This document shows, one piece after another, positions 15,880-26,218 of a stretch of DNA of 64,000 nt (positions within the stretch are counted from its first letter, which is position 1; the number at the start of each line of letters is the position of its first letter). The DNA is from CAYFLR01 sp964343805. GTDB taxonomy: Bacteria > Bdellovibrionota_B > Oligoflexia > CAYFLR01. The DNA is taken from contig CAYFLR010000001.1 of the NCBI GenBank assembly GCA_964343805.1, forward strand, positions 170,833 to 234,832, read 5' to 3'. The notes below the pieces were generated by a model, which had not been told where the DNA came from, did no database searches, and saw nothing but the letters and a program-made list of their open reading frames with translations. Position numbers and translations under genes: made by a program.

Positions 15880-17160
15880 TTACTTAGGCTTGCGGTTGAA
15901 AAGTCGTTCAATGTACCGGGATTGCACTTGCTTGCTGGCCAGGGTTTGTTTGATGGGAGGCAGTTTTAAAAGCACACCTAGAATAGTGGCCATCACTCGA
16001 TGATTGAGAAGAGCTTGTTTATCAAAAATAAGATTTTGCAGTTTTCCTCGTTCAATGGCCATTAACACATAGCGATGAGCTGAATTGTAAGGGGTGATGA
16101 CTCTTTTGGGGCTCGGTATTAACGAGAGGGCCCCTTGATTGCAGTTATTAACGCACACTCCACAACCAAGGCAGATTTCTTGATTGAGCCTCGCTCGCAT
16201 CTGTTTTTTATTCTCTGGATTGTGAGCTGAAACCATCGTCATGGCTTCCACCGGGCAAGCTTTGGAACACTTGGTACAGCCATTGCATTTCTCTTTTAAA
16301 ATTTGCGGCAGAAAGCGAGTGGGGGTGATAGGGATAAGAGCGGAAAAGCGTCTTACCGCTGTTAAGGCTTCGCAGCAACAACCGCAGCAGTTGCAGATGA
16401 AAGCCACATCTTGCTGGGCATTCTCGCCAAATTGAACTAAGTTATAATCATTGGCCATTTGGAGAATGTCTTTGGCCTCTTTTTTGCCGATTTTTTTGGC
16501 ATTCCCATGACGGATGAGTGATCTGGCGGTGGCTCCAAATGTCAGGCACACCTCTTGCGGGGTATCACAAGCCATATTAAGGTGACTCTTTTTATGGCGG
16601 CAATAACAGAGGCCGACACCTATAAACCGGGACTTGTCAACTATTTCACTGGAGCGATCATAACTGAGAACTTTTAGACTCGCAGAATTTTCGAGGGCTT
16701 TTTCATTGGGATAAATTCTTCCTAATTGGGTTTCTCCTCCTCCAATTAACTCCCGCATAAAGTCATCTTCTTTGCTGAGATACTGATAAAACAGCTCCGA
16801 TAAGAGTTTCTGATCAATATCTTTTCGCACTCGCATCATGGAGAATTCGAAAAAACCAGCCATGGGGGGAGGCAGGACATAGAGGGCAATACGGCCTATT
16901 TTAATATCTAACAATAATCCTTTGTCTGCCATTTTCTCTAATTTAGCTTCACATTCACTCTCGGAAAGAGAGGAGAGCTGACTGGCCTGCTTCGCATTGA
17001 AAGGCTTGATGGGCATGAGTGAGATAAACTTGGCCTCTTCTTCAGTGAAGAGCACCTGTAGTATTTTAAATAACATTTTAGTGGGAGGAGCGCCCAAAGG
17101 AAATTGGTTGAGGCGCTCGGCTAGGCCAATGTAGGCCTTCTTAGTTGTGAGATGTCCCAT
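15880..17160 (-). CDS. Di-[4Fe-4S] ferredoxin-domain protein with N-terminal winged-helix-like region
   Basis: A 426-residue cytoplasmic protein. Two C-terminal cluster motifs are clear: CNGCTKCSKACP and CLGCGVCVNNCN (about 283-345). Upstream lies another Cys-rich stretch, CNCCGCCCEA (about 255-264), and a CYCRHKKSHLNMACDTP segment near 190-210. The N-terminal 100 residues look like a winged helix (ASQLSSLSESECEAKLEKMADKGLL is split by a turn), ending in a basic strand. It matches the architecture of multidomain ferredoxins found in anaerobic or facultative bacteria, probably an electron-transfer or redox-sensing protein. The substrate is unknown. It is followed by 18-20 bp and the ATP-grasp gene lies upstream in the same direction. 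Confidence 0.8.
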   Translation of the reverse strand: MGHLTTKKAYIGLAERLNQFPLGAPPTKMLFKILQVLFTEEEAKFISLMPIKPFNAKQASQLSSLSESECEAKLEKMADKGLLLDIKIGRIALYVLPPPMAGFFEFSMMRVRKDIDQKLLSELFYQYLSKEDDFMRELIGGGETQLGRIYPNEKALENSASLKVLSYDRSSEIVDKSRFIGVGLCYCRHKKSHLNMACDTPQEVCLTFGATARSLIRHGNAKKIGKKEAKDILQMANDYNLVQFGENAQQDVAFICNCCGCCCEALTAVRRFSALIPITPTRFLPQILKEKCNGCTKCSKACPVEAMTMVSAHNPENKKQMRARLNQEICLGCGVCVNNCNQGALSLIPSPKRVITPYNSAHRYVLMAIERGKLQNLIFDKQALLNHRVMATILGVLLKLPPIKQTLASKQVQSRYIERLFNRKPK

Positions 17161-17181
17161 AGAGGATCCAGTGTATTACAT

Positions 17182-20100
17182 TTATTGGGTCTGTCCATTT
17201 AGCAGAGGGTCCCACTGATGAACAGCGTAATCTTTTGGATCGATCTTAGCATAAGAATTATTAAAAAGAGTATGTAAATTTTTTAGAGTTCCATCATTTT
17301 TAAAGGGTGTGAGGTTATACTCAGGGAATAAAAGCTTATAGGCAGTCACATCTCTGAAGTTATTAAAGACTTCCATTAAGGCGTCGGCTTCCAAATAGGA
17401 TTCCGGAGTTCCTTTTTTTCTGATGGCTTCTATTTTAATTAAGAGCAATTTCATCGCATCTCTTCTGTTTTCCAATGCTTGTTTTATTGATGCATCCATC
17501 AACCTTATAGCTTCAAGCATATTTGCCTGTTTCTCTCCTTGAGACCACTTTTTACGATGAAGAATTTCTCTAATTCCTTCGATTCGGGGATAAGCCATAC
17601 GAGCCACATAACCAAAGTCGGTCACTTCTCTGGGACTCATGGTGGTTCCCCAGTTAAATATAACATCGAGAGGCTCTATTTCCATTTCTGCTTCGAGGGA
17701 TCTTTGTTCTCCCTTGACGCGTTCCATTGGCTCTAAAGTTTTCTCGTTGGCTTTTTTGGCGGCCTCTGTTTTGGAAAGACCCTCTGCCATAAACTGATCT
17801 CGATATTCCACCCAGGTTTTAAAATGGGCCATTTCATGAGCCAGCACCTCGCGTACCTGGGCCCAGGGGCGTTCCAGNNNNNNNNNNNNNNNNNNNNNNN
17901 NNNNNNNNNNNNNNNNNNNNNNNNNNNNNNNNNNNNNNNNNNNNNNNNNNNNNNNNNNNNNNNNNNNNNNNNNNNNNNNGCCAGTGAGGCGAGAGATTTA
18001 GGCTGTCTGGGGTCAAAACCGATGATGGGCCGACCGTCTTTGGTCACTCTAAAGTAGGAAACAGCAGGAGCTTCCGCCCACTCTCCCGTATCCATATTTC
18101 GATCTTTGATATACCTTATTTCACCGCCTTCTTTGGCAATAGCTTCAATGGCTGCTTGAATGTGCTCTGATTTGACCTCTTTTATGGTGGCCAGTTCGAG
18201 TTTATGCATGGTGGAGCCATTCACTTCATGAGTTCTATTTAAGACGGGCTCTTTGAGTTCAACCATGGTTACATTTTGTTTAAACATCTCTCTAGTCATA
18301 CCAAAGGCCTGAAAGGCTGGAATATTCGCCATGGGCAATTCATACTTTTTGAGCCCGGCTTCCACAAAACCTTTGACTCGCGTAACTGGATATTCAGCCA
18401 CCATCAGTTCGGCTCTAAATTTGAGTATCTCGTTATAGAACTGCTCTTTGGTGAGTTCGCCGTCTTTAAACTGTCTCACTTTGAAGATAAATGGAGAGAG
18501 ATTCCGACCTAAAAGGTCCATCACATCTCTTTGCAGATGAGCAAGATAGTCTAAGGTGGAACTAAATATTTTCACTTGGGCATCAGGTTTGGCTAGATCG
18601 GTGACAAAGTTCAGCTGATCAATAAACTTATTGAGATCTCTTATGCGGCTAATACCCACATATTCATGGAGCGCTGCAGAAGGAAGTTCTGTTTGATATC
18701 TGGTTTTGGTGGGTTTTTCATTAAGTACCAATCCGAGGGCGTAGCCAGCTCCTTGGGAGGTGTTGGTAGATGCACTTCCTGGCTCTGCCGCTCTTAAAAG
18801 AAGAGATTGGGGGTCGGCTCTCACATTTCCATTGGCATCCATCATCACAAATATCCGCCAGTCATTGGCTATGGTTCCGTAGATGTACTTTCCATCTGCC
18901 GTTTTCTCAACCGAGGGGAGGACGGCAATATCTGCAAACCTTTGAATAATATAGGTGGCCGGATCTTTTCTTACCATCTCCACCACTTCTGCTCTTTTGG
19001 CGGCACTTAAGTTAACCATGAGATAGACACCATCACCTCCGGATCTATCGGGTGCTTTTACTACAAATTTTTCTAGTTCTTTACTTTCATAGAACTCTTT
19101 GTACTCATGAATTTTTAAAGTTTTTGGAGGATGAATAATAGGTCCATCAACGGCTGCAAAATTGGGAGCTAGATATTCTGATACAGATTGGAAAATTCGT
19201 TTGTCATCCACCGTTCGACCACCCAGGCCACTAAAGAAGAGTCTTTTATTTACAATCGCTTCAATGACATCTTTGGGTGCCGCTCCAGGGGTATTGGGGT
19301 CAACTCCAATGCGGGCAAAGGATGTTTGTAAGAGTGGCTGTCCATTAGCATCTCTCTCCACATCAATGACTTCCCCTTCTTTATTTTCCACAAAGCGGTA
19401 GGCAAAACCTTCTTTTAAATCAAGACCTAGCTTTTTCCCTAAGGCTACATTGTTTTCATAGTGGGGGTTACGCATGGGAACTCCCAATCTGTCAGATTGA
19501 ACAAAGGCAGACTCTTCTAATCTGCCATAAATTCCAGTTACAAGAGGATCCTTCGCCATGGTTCCCGTATTGAGGCGAACATCTCCTTTTTTATCAATGT
19601 AAAGGTCTCTAGGTTTAACGAGTGGCATCCCTGAAAAAAGAGCAATGGAAGCCACATCAGGATGAGCACCATTATAAACTCCGGGTCCGATGACTACAGA
19701 TATTCCATCTTCACGACCGGTCCATTTACGAGCACAATCTTCAATAGTGCTCTTTAAAAGACCAAAAGTATTATCTGGTGGAAGTTGATCTTTTACTTTT
19801 TGATACCATTCGGGAAAGGCTCTTTTAAATATATCTCTGAGTTGGATGTTATTGGAAAGACCACTGGGAGTTCCTAAGTTAAGCTCAAAAGAGACTGGGT
19901 CAATATCTTTGAACTTACCCACCGCAGCGTCAACCCCACCAACTGATAAGAAGGGGTAGTCTCTCATATTCTTATGGATGAGTTGTGGCTCTAAATAAAT
20001 GGTTTCTCCTAAGATTTGCATGATGGCATCTTGCTCTGCTTTAGGGAGGTGATCAATACCTAGCTTTTCTGGCGTGGGATTTTTTTCCGAATAGATTTTT

Positions 20101-20636
20101 TGCAGTAAATCTCTTAAGGACCTCATGACCGGCTCAGTAGAGCGAACAATGGTGTCATAATGGGATTTTTTTATCGGGGCAACACCTTTAAATGGAACTT
20201 CAAAAATTTTATCATAATTCCCGGTTTCCGGATCCTTGACGCGAAAGGACATCTCATACTCACCATGAATACGAGCAATTTTCTTGAAAGCCGCCTGCAT
20301 TTTGGCGGGAGCATATTTTAAGAAAAATCGAACAAAGGGCTCGACAAAGCGAGGGATCTTATGGGCTCCATCGAGATAATAGTTGGTGGCTGATACGGTA
20401 TTTATCTTTCCTTCTGATTCTAGCCTCAGTCGATGGGAAGACTTAATGAGTGGATGGTCTTCCACGGTCACTAAACCCGGGTCTTGATCCGCCACCTGAC
20501 CTTTCATGGCTTTACATTTTCCGCCAGGGGGCGTTCCGTTGGGCGGTGTCTGAGCAAAGAGAGTGCTTCCGAGTGAAAGTAGCAGTATTGTCATGGTGAG
20601 TTTGGATAAGGTGTTGAATTTGTTTGATATTTTCAA
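17182..20636 (-). CDS. Large exported circularly permuted ATP-grasp protein with HEXXH C-terminal region, split by an assembly gap
   Basis: Coding on both sides of a 102-base N run (17878-17979) but in different frames, because the gap length is not exact; the likely product is about 1,150 residues. Start is a TTG at 20636 supported by GGGAGG seven bases upstream, giving a Sec signal peptide (hydrophobic TILLLSLGSTLFA). About residues 200-650 show circularly permuted ATP-grasp features: FELNLGTPSGLSNN, GGDGVYLMVN, RIFVMMD, and NTSQGAGYALG. After the gap the frame reads LERPWAQVREVLAHEMAHF, with an HEMAH zinc-protease-like motif followed by charged helices. A GTG at 17847 in this frame is not credible as a start. 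Alternatively a second gene could begin within the gap. Role unknown; amide ligation of a peptide is typical for the family. Confidence 0.6.
17878..17979. other. Assembly gap, 102 N
   Basis: Run of N in the ATP-grasp/HEXXH gene. The reading frame changes across it, so the true gap length differs from 102 modulo 3. Confidence 0.99.
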
Positions 20637-20844
20637 AGCTTCCTCCCAGTTGGATAAACTTATTTCACGTCTAGGGTTTTATCGGCTAGAAAAATACGAA
20701 CTTAAATGAATTTTCTTATTTTTATTTCCTCTTTTTACCTAGACTTTTCTTATTGTTTTAGAGTCGTTACATGAAAGCGATTAAGGTTCATGGCTATGAG
20801 TCGATACCAAAGAATCAGAGATGATTTTGAACTGGGAGCCAGCT

Positions 20845-21392
20845 ATGAAGACCGTAAAATCATTGTGGTACATCTATCGCAGTAAAACCAGACTTGGACC
20901 TTTTGCTGAAGATCAGGTGCGCCTGATGCTATCAATAGGTATGTTAGACCCTGAAGATTATGCTTTTCGCAAGGGGTTTAAAGATTGGGTTCATTTCTAT
21001 GATATTGATGAATTTATGCCGGAAATTGCCCAAAGGAAAAAGGAGCCCTTACCCCAAGAGTTGGAAGAGCAAAAACCTGAAGATAATCGAATTCATGAAA
21101 GAAGGAATTTTGAGGCAGAGCTCATTGTTCACAATGGAGAGCATATTGTTTTTGGTAAATCAGTGAATATCACCCAAAAAGGTATCTTTGTGAGTACCGA
21201 TAAACAGCCTTTTACCACCGGTAATCCGGTAAATCTCACAATTAAGTCAGAGAAACTAGATACTCCCATTAACTTNNNNNNNNNNGAACCAATACCCCGG
21301 ATGAACTTATAGGGTATGGCATTCAATTTGATGAGATGGAAGAGAAGTTAAGTGATTTAGGGGAGTCTATCGTTCCTAAGAAGACGGCTTGA
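20845..21392 (+). CDS. GYF_2-like plus PilZ-domain protein, interrupted by a short gap
   Basis: An N-terminal LWYIYRSKTRLGPFAEDQV segment matches the GYF_2 domain common in signalling proteins of this group. After a Pro/Glu linker comes a PilZ domain: RIHERRNFEAEL (RxxxR-type motif) and NITQKG, close to (D/N)xSxxG but with Thr in place of Ser. Ten N (21276-21285) break the frame; the true continuation after the gap reads TNTPDELIGYGIQFDEM and ends at a TGA at 21390-21392. The ATG at 20845 has GGGAG six bases before it and is preferred over the ATG at 20821. Probably a c-di-GMP effector in the cytoplasm; binding capacity is uncertain given the Thr. Confidence 0.75.
21276..21285. other. Assembly gap, 10 N
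   Basis: Placeholder-size gap within the PilZ gene; it shifts the frame, so the real number of missing bases is not 10. Confidence 0.99.
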
Positions 21393-21413
21393 ATTAGGTA
21401 AATTGCTAGCTAA

Positions 21414-21579
21414 TTAGTCCGCGAACAGTTCACGATAATCTATCGTCGCCACTTGGCAAACACTTTTGCCCTGGTTTAGTCCGCGAACAGTTCACGATAA
21501 TCTATCGTCGGCACTTGGCAAACACTTTTGCCCTGGTTTAGTCCGCGAACAGCTCACGATAATCTATCGTCGCCACTTG
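21414..21579. repeat. 62-bp tandem repeat, 2.7 copies, each with three palindromes
   Basis: Copies start at 21414, 21476 and 21538 with an exact period of 62 bp; the third stops after 42 bp. Copies differ by single bases (one C to G in copy 2, one T to C in copy 3). Each full unit contains GAAC-A-GTTC, ACGATA-ATC-TATCGT and GGCAAA-CACT-TTTGCC. The array lies in the intergenic space between the PilZ gene and the barrel-like gene. No similar unit was noticed elsewhere in the window. Confidence 0.95.
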
Positions 21580-21681
21580 AGAGACTGATCCCTTTATTGA
21601 TCCTCTTTGCGGGTTTCGGAATTTAATACCCCTAGATTTCAGGTTGTTATTCAAATCATGGTTTGATATAGATGTTCCCCC

Positions 21682-22590
21682 ATGAGAGCCTATTTGTTGC
21701 AAAAAAGAGCCTTTAGATGGCTGCTTCTTATCCCTCTTTTCTCGATCCCTCAGTTATGGGCTGCATCAGCTCCCTATATTCACTCCTATGATAGATCATG
21801 GGTCCAGTATCATTATCAACAGGCGCCTCTTCACCTGGGAAAAGAAAATGAGAGCTACTTTTTATCTTATAAAAAAATTAACCCTCCAGGGAAAAAGCAT
21901 CTTGATAGCGAAGAGTTCACTCGGGCTGCGGTGGATGATCGAGTCCTTGCTCAAATCGTACTTCCCATTCAGGTGCCGAAAAAACTTTTTCCTCTGCCAT
22001 TGAAGCTTTTTCTCGGTCATCGGGCTTATTTAAGTTTGATTGCCAGCTCCATGAAATTCCCTTTGCAGTATTTTCAAGGGGTTTATGGACTGGCCACTCA
22101 TTATACTCTCGGCACCTTTCAGATAGGGCATCAGTTCTCCTATTTAGATAATTATTATGGCGATGGAAATGCTCTTTACTATGTTTTAAGGCCTGTTAAA
22201 CTTTCCGATAGTTGGCTTTTCCAAACTCAGTTAGCAAAGTTAGCAGCCCCGTTTTATTGGGGGATTCATCTGAATCTTGCTTCAGGTGAGGATAATCTAG
22301 AGTTACTAAAAGGATGGATCTATTTAACTTTGGATACTCAAAGTCAAAATTCACCCTTAAATGAGTGGGTTTTAAATGGCAAAATGAGTCTCGGTGGTGG
22401 GGGAAGAGAGGATTTAGAACTTTTTTACTCTCTCTATGGTAAACTCTCTTACTTTACAAGGTTAACTAACGAGAGGCTGCAAGAACTCGCTTTTGAGCTT
22501 TTTATTGAGCAACTTCCTGAGTTAAGAAAGTTAACCCTTTTTTCAGAGCAAACCAGAAGGTATGGCTTTCGAGTTTTATTAGAGTTTTAA
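21682..22590 (+). CDS. Exported protein, probable outer-membrane beta-barrel
   Basis: A 302-residue protein with a signal peptide (basic RAFRW, hydrophobic LLLIPLFSIPQLWA, cleavage near AAS). The rest alternates polar and aromatic residues in short amphipathic strands (for example HYTLGTFQIGHQFSYLD) and ends RVLLEF, with the terminal aromatic residue typical of outer-membrane barrels. I do not recognise the family. It is 27 bp upstream of the LTA-synthase-like gene and in the same direction, so the two may be functionally linked. Confidence 0.7.
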   Translation: MRAYLLQKRAFRWLLLIPLFSIPQLWAASAPYIHSYDRSWVQYHYQQAPLHLGKENESYFLSYKKINPPGKKHLDSEEFTRAAVDDRVLAQIVLPIQVPKKLFPLPLKLFLGHRAYLSLIASSMKFPLQYFQGVYGLATHYTLGTFQIGHQFSYLDNYYGDGNALYYVLRPVKLSDSWLFQTQLAKLAAPFYWGIHLNLASGEDNLELLKGWIYLTLDTQSQNSPLNEWVLNGKMSLGGGGREDLELFYSLYGKLSYFTRLTNERLQELAFELFIEQLPELRKLTLFSEQTRRYGFRVLLEF

Positions 22591-22617
22591 CCTGCTTCTT
22601 TCTAAAGAGTGAACTTT

Positions 22618-24579
22618 ATGATTCCTATTTTAAAGAGAGTCCCCAAAGAGTCAAAGCTCGTTTTCATAATATTTTGCTCTTATCTCTTTATTCATACCGC
22701 TTTTCGTATCGCTTTTTTGCTTTATTATCATTCCGCCTTTGCAGCACTTTCTTGGCAGGATTGGATCCCCGCCTTTTTTTATGGACTCCGTTTTGATCTC
22801 GCCTTTAGCAGTATGTTTACAGCCCTTATCTTGATCTTTCTTCATCTGCCTTATTTAAGAAGATGGATGGCCTATCGTAAAGGGATTCTCTTTATTGCCC
22901 TTTTCTTGTTTATATGGACTTTTGTCATTTCGTCTGCTGATTTGCAGTACTTTGGCCATGCAGGGAAAAGACTGGGATATGAAATATGGGCCTATTTTAA
23001 TCAGGATATTTTTCCTATTCTAAAGACTGCTATCCTCACTGATACTTGGTTAATAATTTTTCTGCTGTTTTTGCTATTGGTAATAGCTGGTGGTTACTTT
23101 ATCTTATTAAAAAAAATGGGGGTTTTGGACCCTCCCCAGATCACACTCAAATCGGGTTTGATTGGTTTTTTTGCTTGGGCTCTCCTTTTTGTGCTCCTTA
23201 TTCGTGGAGGAGTGCAGCGTATTCCTTTAAGAGTGGCAGACTCTTTTATTAGCCCCCATCGCATGGTTAATTTGCTAGCTATCAATAGTCCTTATATTAC
23301 CATTAGGATGCTCTCTCATAAAAAACAATCTCGGGTGATGGATAAAGTAGAAGCTCAAGAGGTGATGCTCAAACTGATGGGAATCTCTAAAAACCAGATT
23401 AAACATCCCCAATATCCCCTAGAACTTACACTTGCAAATACTAAAAAACCCACTCCTTACAACGTTGTTCTCATTTTAATGGAGAGTTGGAGTGCTAAGT
23501 ATATGGGCGCCTTAGGTAACTCGCTAAAAGTTACCCCCGAATTTGATCGACTGGCTTCAGAGGGGGTTCTTTTTAATAGATTCTATGCCAATGGATTTCG
23601 AACCACTTCAGGGCTGTTTAGCTCGCTCATGGGGATGCCCGATCAAGTAGGTATGCCCACTATGAGGAGGCAGAGCTTATCCTCTCGTTATGCCTCCATT
23701 AGCCGTATTTTAAAACAACATAACTATACTAATGTTTTTCTACACGGGGGTCCTCTAGATTTTGATAACCTAAAAAATATGCTAGTGAGTCAACATTTTG
23801 ATGTGATTATTGGTAAAAAGGATATGCATGATTGCGGGGGGCCTCTTCGGACTTGGGGATATGATGATGAGTTTTTGTTTCAAAGGGCTCATAGGGAACT
23901 CGAAAAACTCACTCCTCCCTTTTTTAGCTATATCCTCTCGGTGAGTAGTCATGCTCCTTATCTCCTGCCTCAAGAAAAACCCTACTGGCAGGGAGATCCT
24001 AAACATCCCGAGTTTGCTTTTTTAAATTCTCTTCACTATTCAGATCAAGCCTTGGGTCAGTTTTTTAGGCTTGCCAAAAAATCAGCCTATTTTAAAAATA
24101 CTATTTTTCTTATAACTGCTGATCACACCCATCATCATAGTTTGAACCAAATTCAAAATCAACATGTGCCTCTGCTCATCTATGCACCCTTTCTTCTTCC
24201 TCCAGCAGAGAACTCCAAAATTGGTTCGCATTTGGATATTCCGGCTACTGTCTATGCTCTTTTAGGTTTATCCCGGCAAGCAACCCTCGGGCATGATTTG
24301 TTTGATAGGGATAAGGCGGGCTTTGCCTATTTTATAGGAGGTCAGAGCATGGGATTTATAATGGGGGATCAAATTGCCACTATGAATGCGAGATCTACAC
24401 ACAACAATTTATTTAAGATCCTTGGCAATGGGAATTCGCTAGAGCCCATCCAGTCTGATATTGAGAAGAAACGAATGTCACGATACACCCGAGCTTTCTA
24501 CCAATTTAGTGATGATTTGATGAATGAAAATCGTATTCTACAAGTTGGGCGGATGAAAAATCATATGAAATTGAGGTAA
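22618..24579 (+). CDS. LTA synthase / phosphoethanolamine-transferase-type sulfatase-fold membrane enzyme
   Basis: About 653 residues from an ATG at 22618 (AAAGAG eight bases upstream; a GTG at 22609 is less likely). Five or so membrane helices occupy roughly the first 220 residues, followed by an extracytoplasmic sulfatase-type domain: ILMESWSAKYMG with the metal-binding Glu, NRFYANGFRTTSGLF with the likely catalytic Thr (about residue 327), and TADHTHHH carrying the metal-binding Asp and His. This is the layout of LtaS and of the Gram-negative enzymes OpgB/EptA-like that move glycerophosphate or phosphoethanolamine. The acceptor in this organism is not evident. The 3' end overlaps by 42 bp the convergent YiiX-like gene. 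Confidence 0.85.
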   Translation: MIPILKRVPKESKLVFIIFCSYLFIHTAFRIAFLLYYHSAFAALSWQDWIPAFFYGLRFDLAFSSMFTALILIFLHLPYLRRWMAYRKGILFIALFLFIWTFVISSADLQYFGHAGKRLGYEIWAYFNQDIFPILKTAILTDTWLIIFLLFLLLVIAGGYFILLKKMGVLDPPQITLKSGLIGFFAWALLFVLLIRGGVQRIPLRVADSFISPHRMVNLLAINSPYITIRMLSHKKQSRVMDKVEAQEVMLKLMGISKNQIKHPQYPLELTLANTKKPTPYNVVLILMESWSAKYMGALGNSLKVTPEFDRLASEGVLFNRFYANGFRTTSGLFSSLMGMPDQVGMPTMRRQSLSSRYASISRILKQHNYTNVFLHGGPLDFDNLKNMLVSQHFDVIIGKKDMHDCGGPLRTWGYDDEFLFQRAHRELEKLTPPFFSYILSVSSHAPYLLPQEKPYWQGDPKHPEFAFLNSLHYSDQALGQFFRLAKKSAYFKNTIFLITADHTHHHSLNQIQNQHVPLLIYAPFLLPPAENSKIGSHLDIPATVYALLGLSRQATLGHDLFDRDKAGFAYFIGGQSMGFIMGDQIATMNARSTHNNLFKILGNGNSLEPIQSDIEKKRMSRYTRAFYQFSDDLMNENRILQVGRMKNHMKLR

Positions 24580-26109
24580 GGGGGGTGTTTCATCCCCAGG
24601 GACGTCCATCATGGGATCAAACTGTCTTTTCCAAGCCCGATAATTCAGATATTGCTGCATATCCCACTCACGATATTTCTCTAAATCTACATACATCTCT
24701 TTGGCGCTCATGGAGAGATTTCGTTTGGCTAAATAGCTCTGATCACTTCTTTCAAGATGTTCATAGAGTTTTCCCGCCAGTTTATTAAGCAGAATGATGG
24801 TTTCAAAAACATCTCTGGTCATGTTTTTGGGAAATTTATTTTTTAATGGCAGTCTGAAAATAGGCCATCTTCGAGCATTCCAGACGGTTAACCTCATAAG
24901 CCTGGAACCGGCTGTGGGATGCATAATATATCCCTCACGTTCCATCCATTCAAAGATTAAAGTGAGAGCGGCATCTTTCATGCGGCTGTCTTTCATGCGG
25001 CTGTAATCTCGCCACTCTGTGATAAGTTCAAAGCGAGGATCTACTTCAATATCTGCTGGTTCAAAGGATTGCTTCTCTTTGATGCCTAATTTGTCCAAGA
25101 AAAATCTATTCTCTGGCGTAAACTGACTTTCAAACATAGGTACATGAAATTTGCCTCCTGAGGCTGCATAAAAACCATAAGTGATCACTTCCGAGCAAAA
25201 AATTTCACTATGATCACCTAGTTTAAATTGAAAATCATAGGGAATATTTCTCCCTGTGGCAGAGGCTTTACTCACCAGATCATACATAAATTTGGCGGCA
25301 TTGTGAGCGAGCTTGCCATCGGGGTGACGAAAGAGTGCGGCTCTTACATTGCTTTGTTCCAGGTGTTTAGAAAAAGGAGCCACCACCACTCCCACTTCGA
25401 TATGAGCTTCGATGGTGTATTTTTTGTCGGTTGCGGGGTCTATGTAAACTAAAGAGAGATGGCTAAATTGGGTGTCAATATCCCCCAAACGGGCAATGGC
25501 TGCACTAGAAAAGGCGGCTCCTCTGGATAAGATCACATCTCCCGACTTTAAATCGCTATGAATATCAAACTTTTTGTAGCCCGGGGCGATCATCATTTTT
25601 GGGAACTCGCCCTCAAAAATGGGGTCTTTATTATTTTCATCAAAGGGGGCTGGTTTTAATGCCATCTCACCAATATAATCTTCCATAAAACGTGCAGCAC
25701 GGAAGGTATGTCTCACCGCATCCACACAGTCTAATGGAACATTGCCTTTAAGAGTAAACTCTTTGAGCTTATTTCTTAATGCAAGTCGGGCTTCCCAGAT
25801 CTTTTTTATAGTTAAATTGGCATCGTTGTTTAACGCCACCAGGTCAACTTTTTCAATATCGAGATGAAAAACCTTCTGATAATTCCTGTTTAAGTATTCT
25901 GCACAATTGGCAGTCGTGAATCTTTTACTCTCTACTTCGGCCTGGAATTTTACAATATGAGGCAGTAATTCAATGGGTTTATTGGTGTCTGGCAATGCAA
26001 TTTCTTTAGGAGTGCTGTTGGTGGGGGGTGCTTTTTTCATACAAGCAGTGGTGGTGGCTATGATAGTAAAAGTCGCCAGTAAAACAGCAAATAAATCATA
26101 CTTAACCAT
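24538..26109 (-). CDS. YiiX/YebB-like permuted papain-fold lipoprotein hydrolase
   Basis: A 523-residue lipoprotein: hydrophobic LLATFTIIATTTAC with the Cys following as lipidation site. About residues 180-320 hold the permuted NlpC/P60 (YiiX, DUF830) motifs: DLKSGDVILSRG, then FSHLSLVY with the conserved His near 216 and SEIFCSEVITYGFY with the Cys near 304. These proteins are thought to be cysteine peptidases or amidases, possibly deacylating lipids; the substrate here is unknown. About 200 residues on either side of the domain are unassigned. GGAG lies before the ATG. The stop overlaps the end of the convergent sulfatase-fold gene by 42 bp. Confidence 0.8.
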   Translation of the reverse strand: MVKYDLFAVLLATFTIIATTTACMKKAPPTNSTPKEIALPDTNKPIELLPHIVKFQAEVESKRFTTANCAEYLNRNYQKVFHLDIEKVDLVALNNDANLTIKKIWEARLALRNKLKEFTLKGNVPLDCVDAVRHTFRAARFMEDYIGEMALKPAPFDENNKDPIFEGEFPKMMIAPGYKKFDIHSDLKSGDVILSRGAAFSSAAIARLGDIDTQFSHLSLVYIDPATDKKYTIEAHIEVGVVVAPFSKHLEQSNVRAALFRHPDGKLAHNAAKFMYDLVSKASATGRNIPYDFQFKLGDHSEIFCSEVITYGFYAASGGKFHVPMFESQFTPENRFFLDKLGIKEKQSFEPADIEVDPRFELITEWRDYSRMKDSRMKDAALTLIFEWMEREGYIMHPTAGSRLMRLTVWNARRWPIFRLPLKNKFPKNMTRDVFETIILLNKLAGKLYEHLERSDQSYLAKRNLSMSAKEMYVDLEKYREWDMQQYLNYRAWKRQFDPMMDVPGDETPPLPQFHMIFHPPNL

Positions 26110-26218
26110 ACTTTATCTCCAATCATGCGAACTGTTGGGTCATGTTTGATATTGTCATTTACTATTTTAACTGGATTTTGCTAAAAAGGCTAGCCTATCA
26201 CTCGGAATCAATAGCCCT

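Noticed and set aside
17182..17847. Independent gene starting at GTG 17847
   Set aside because: No ribosome-binding site, and the same frame stays open to the gap edge with coherent sequence before the GTG, so it is the end of a longer gene.
20771..20824. 17-codon minicistron before the PilZ gene
   Set aside because: No ribosome-binding site and too short to judge; the overlap with ATG 20821 is not decisive.
21414..21579. CRISPR array
   Set aside because: Units are directly adjacent with no unique spacers between repeats, and no cas gene is near.
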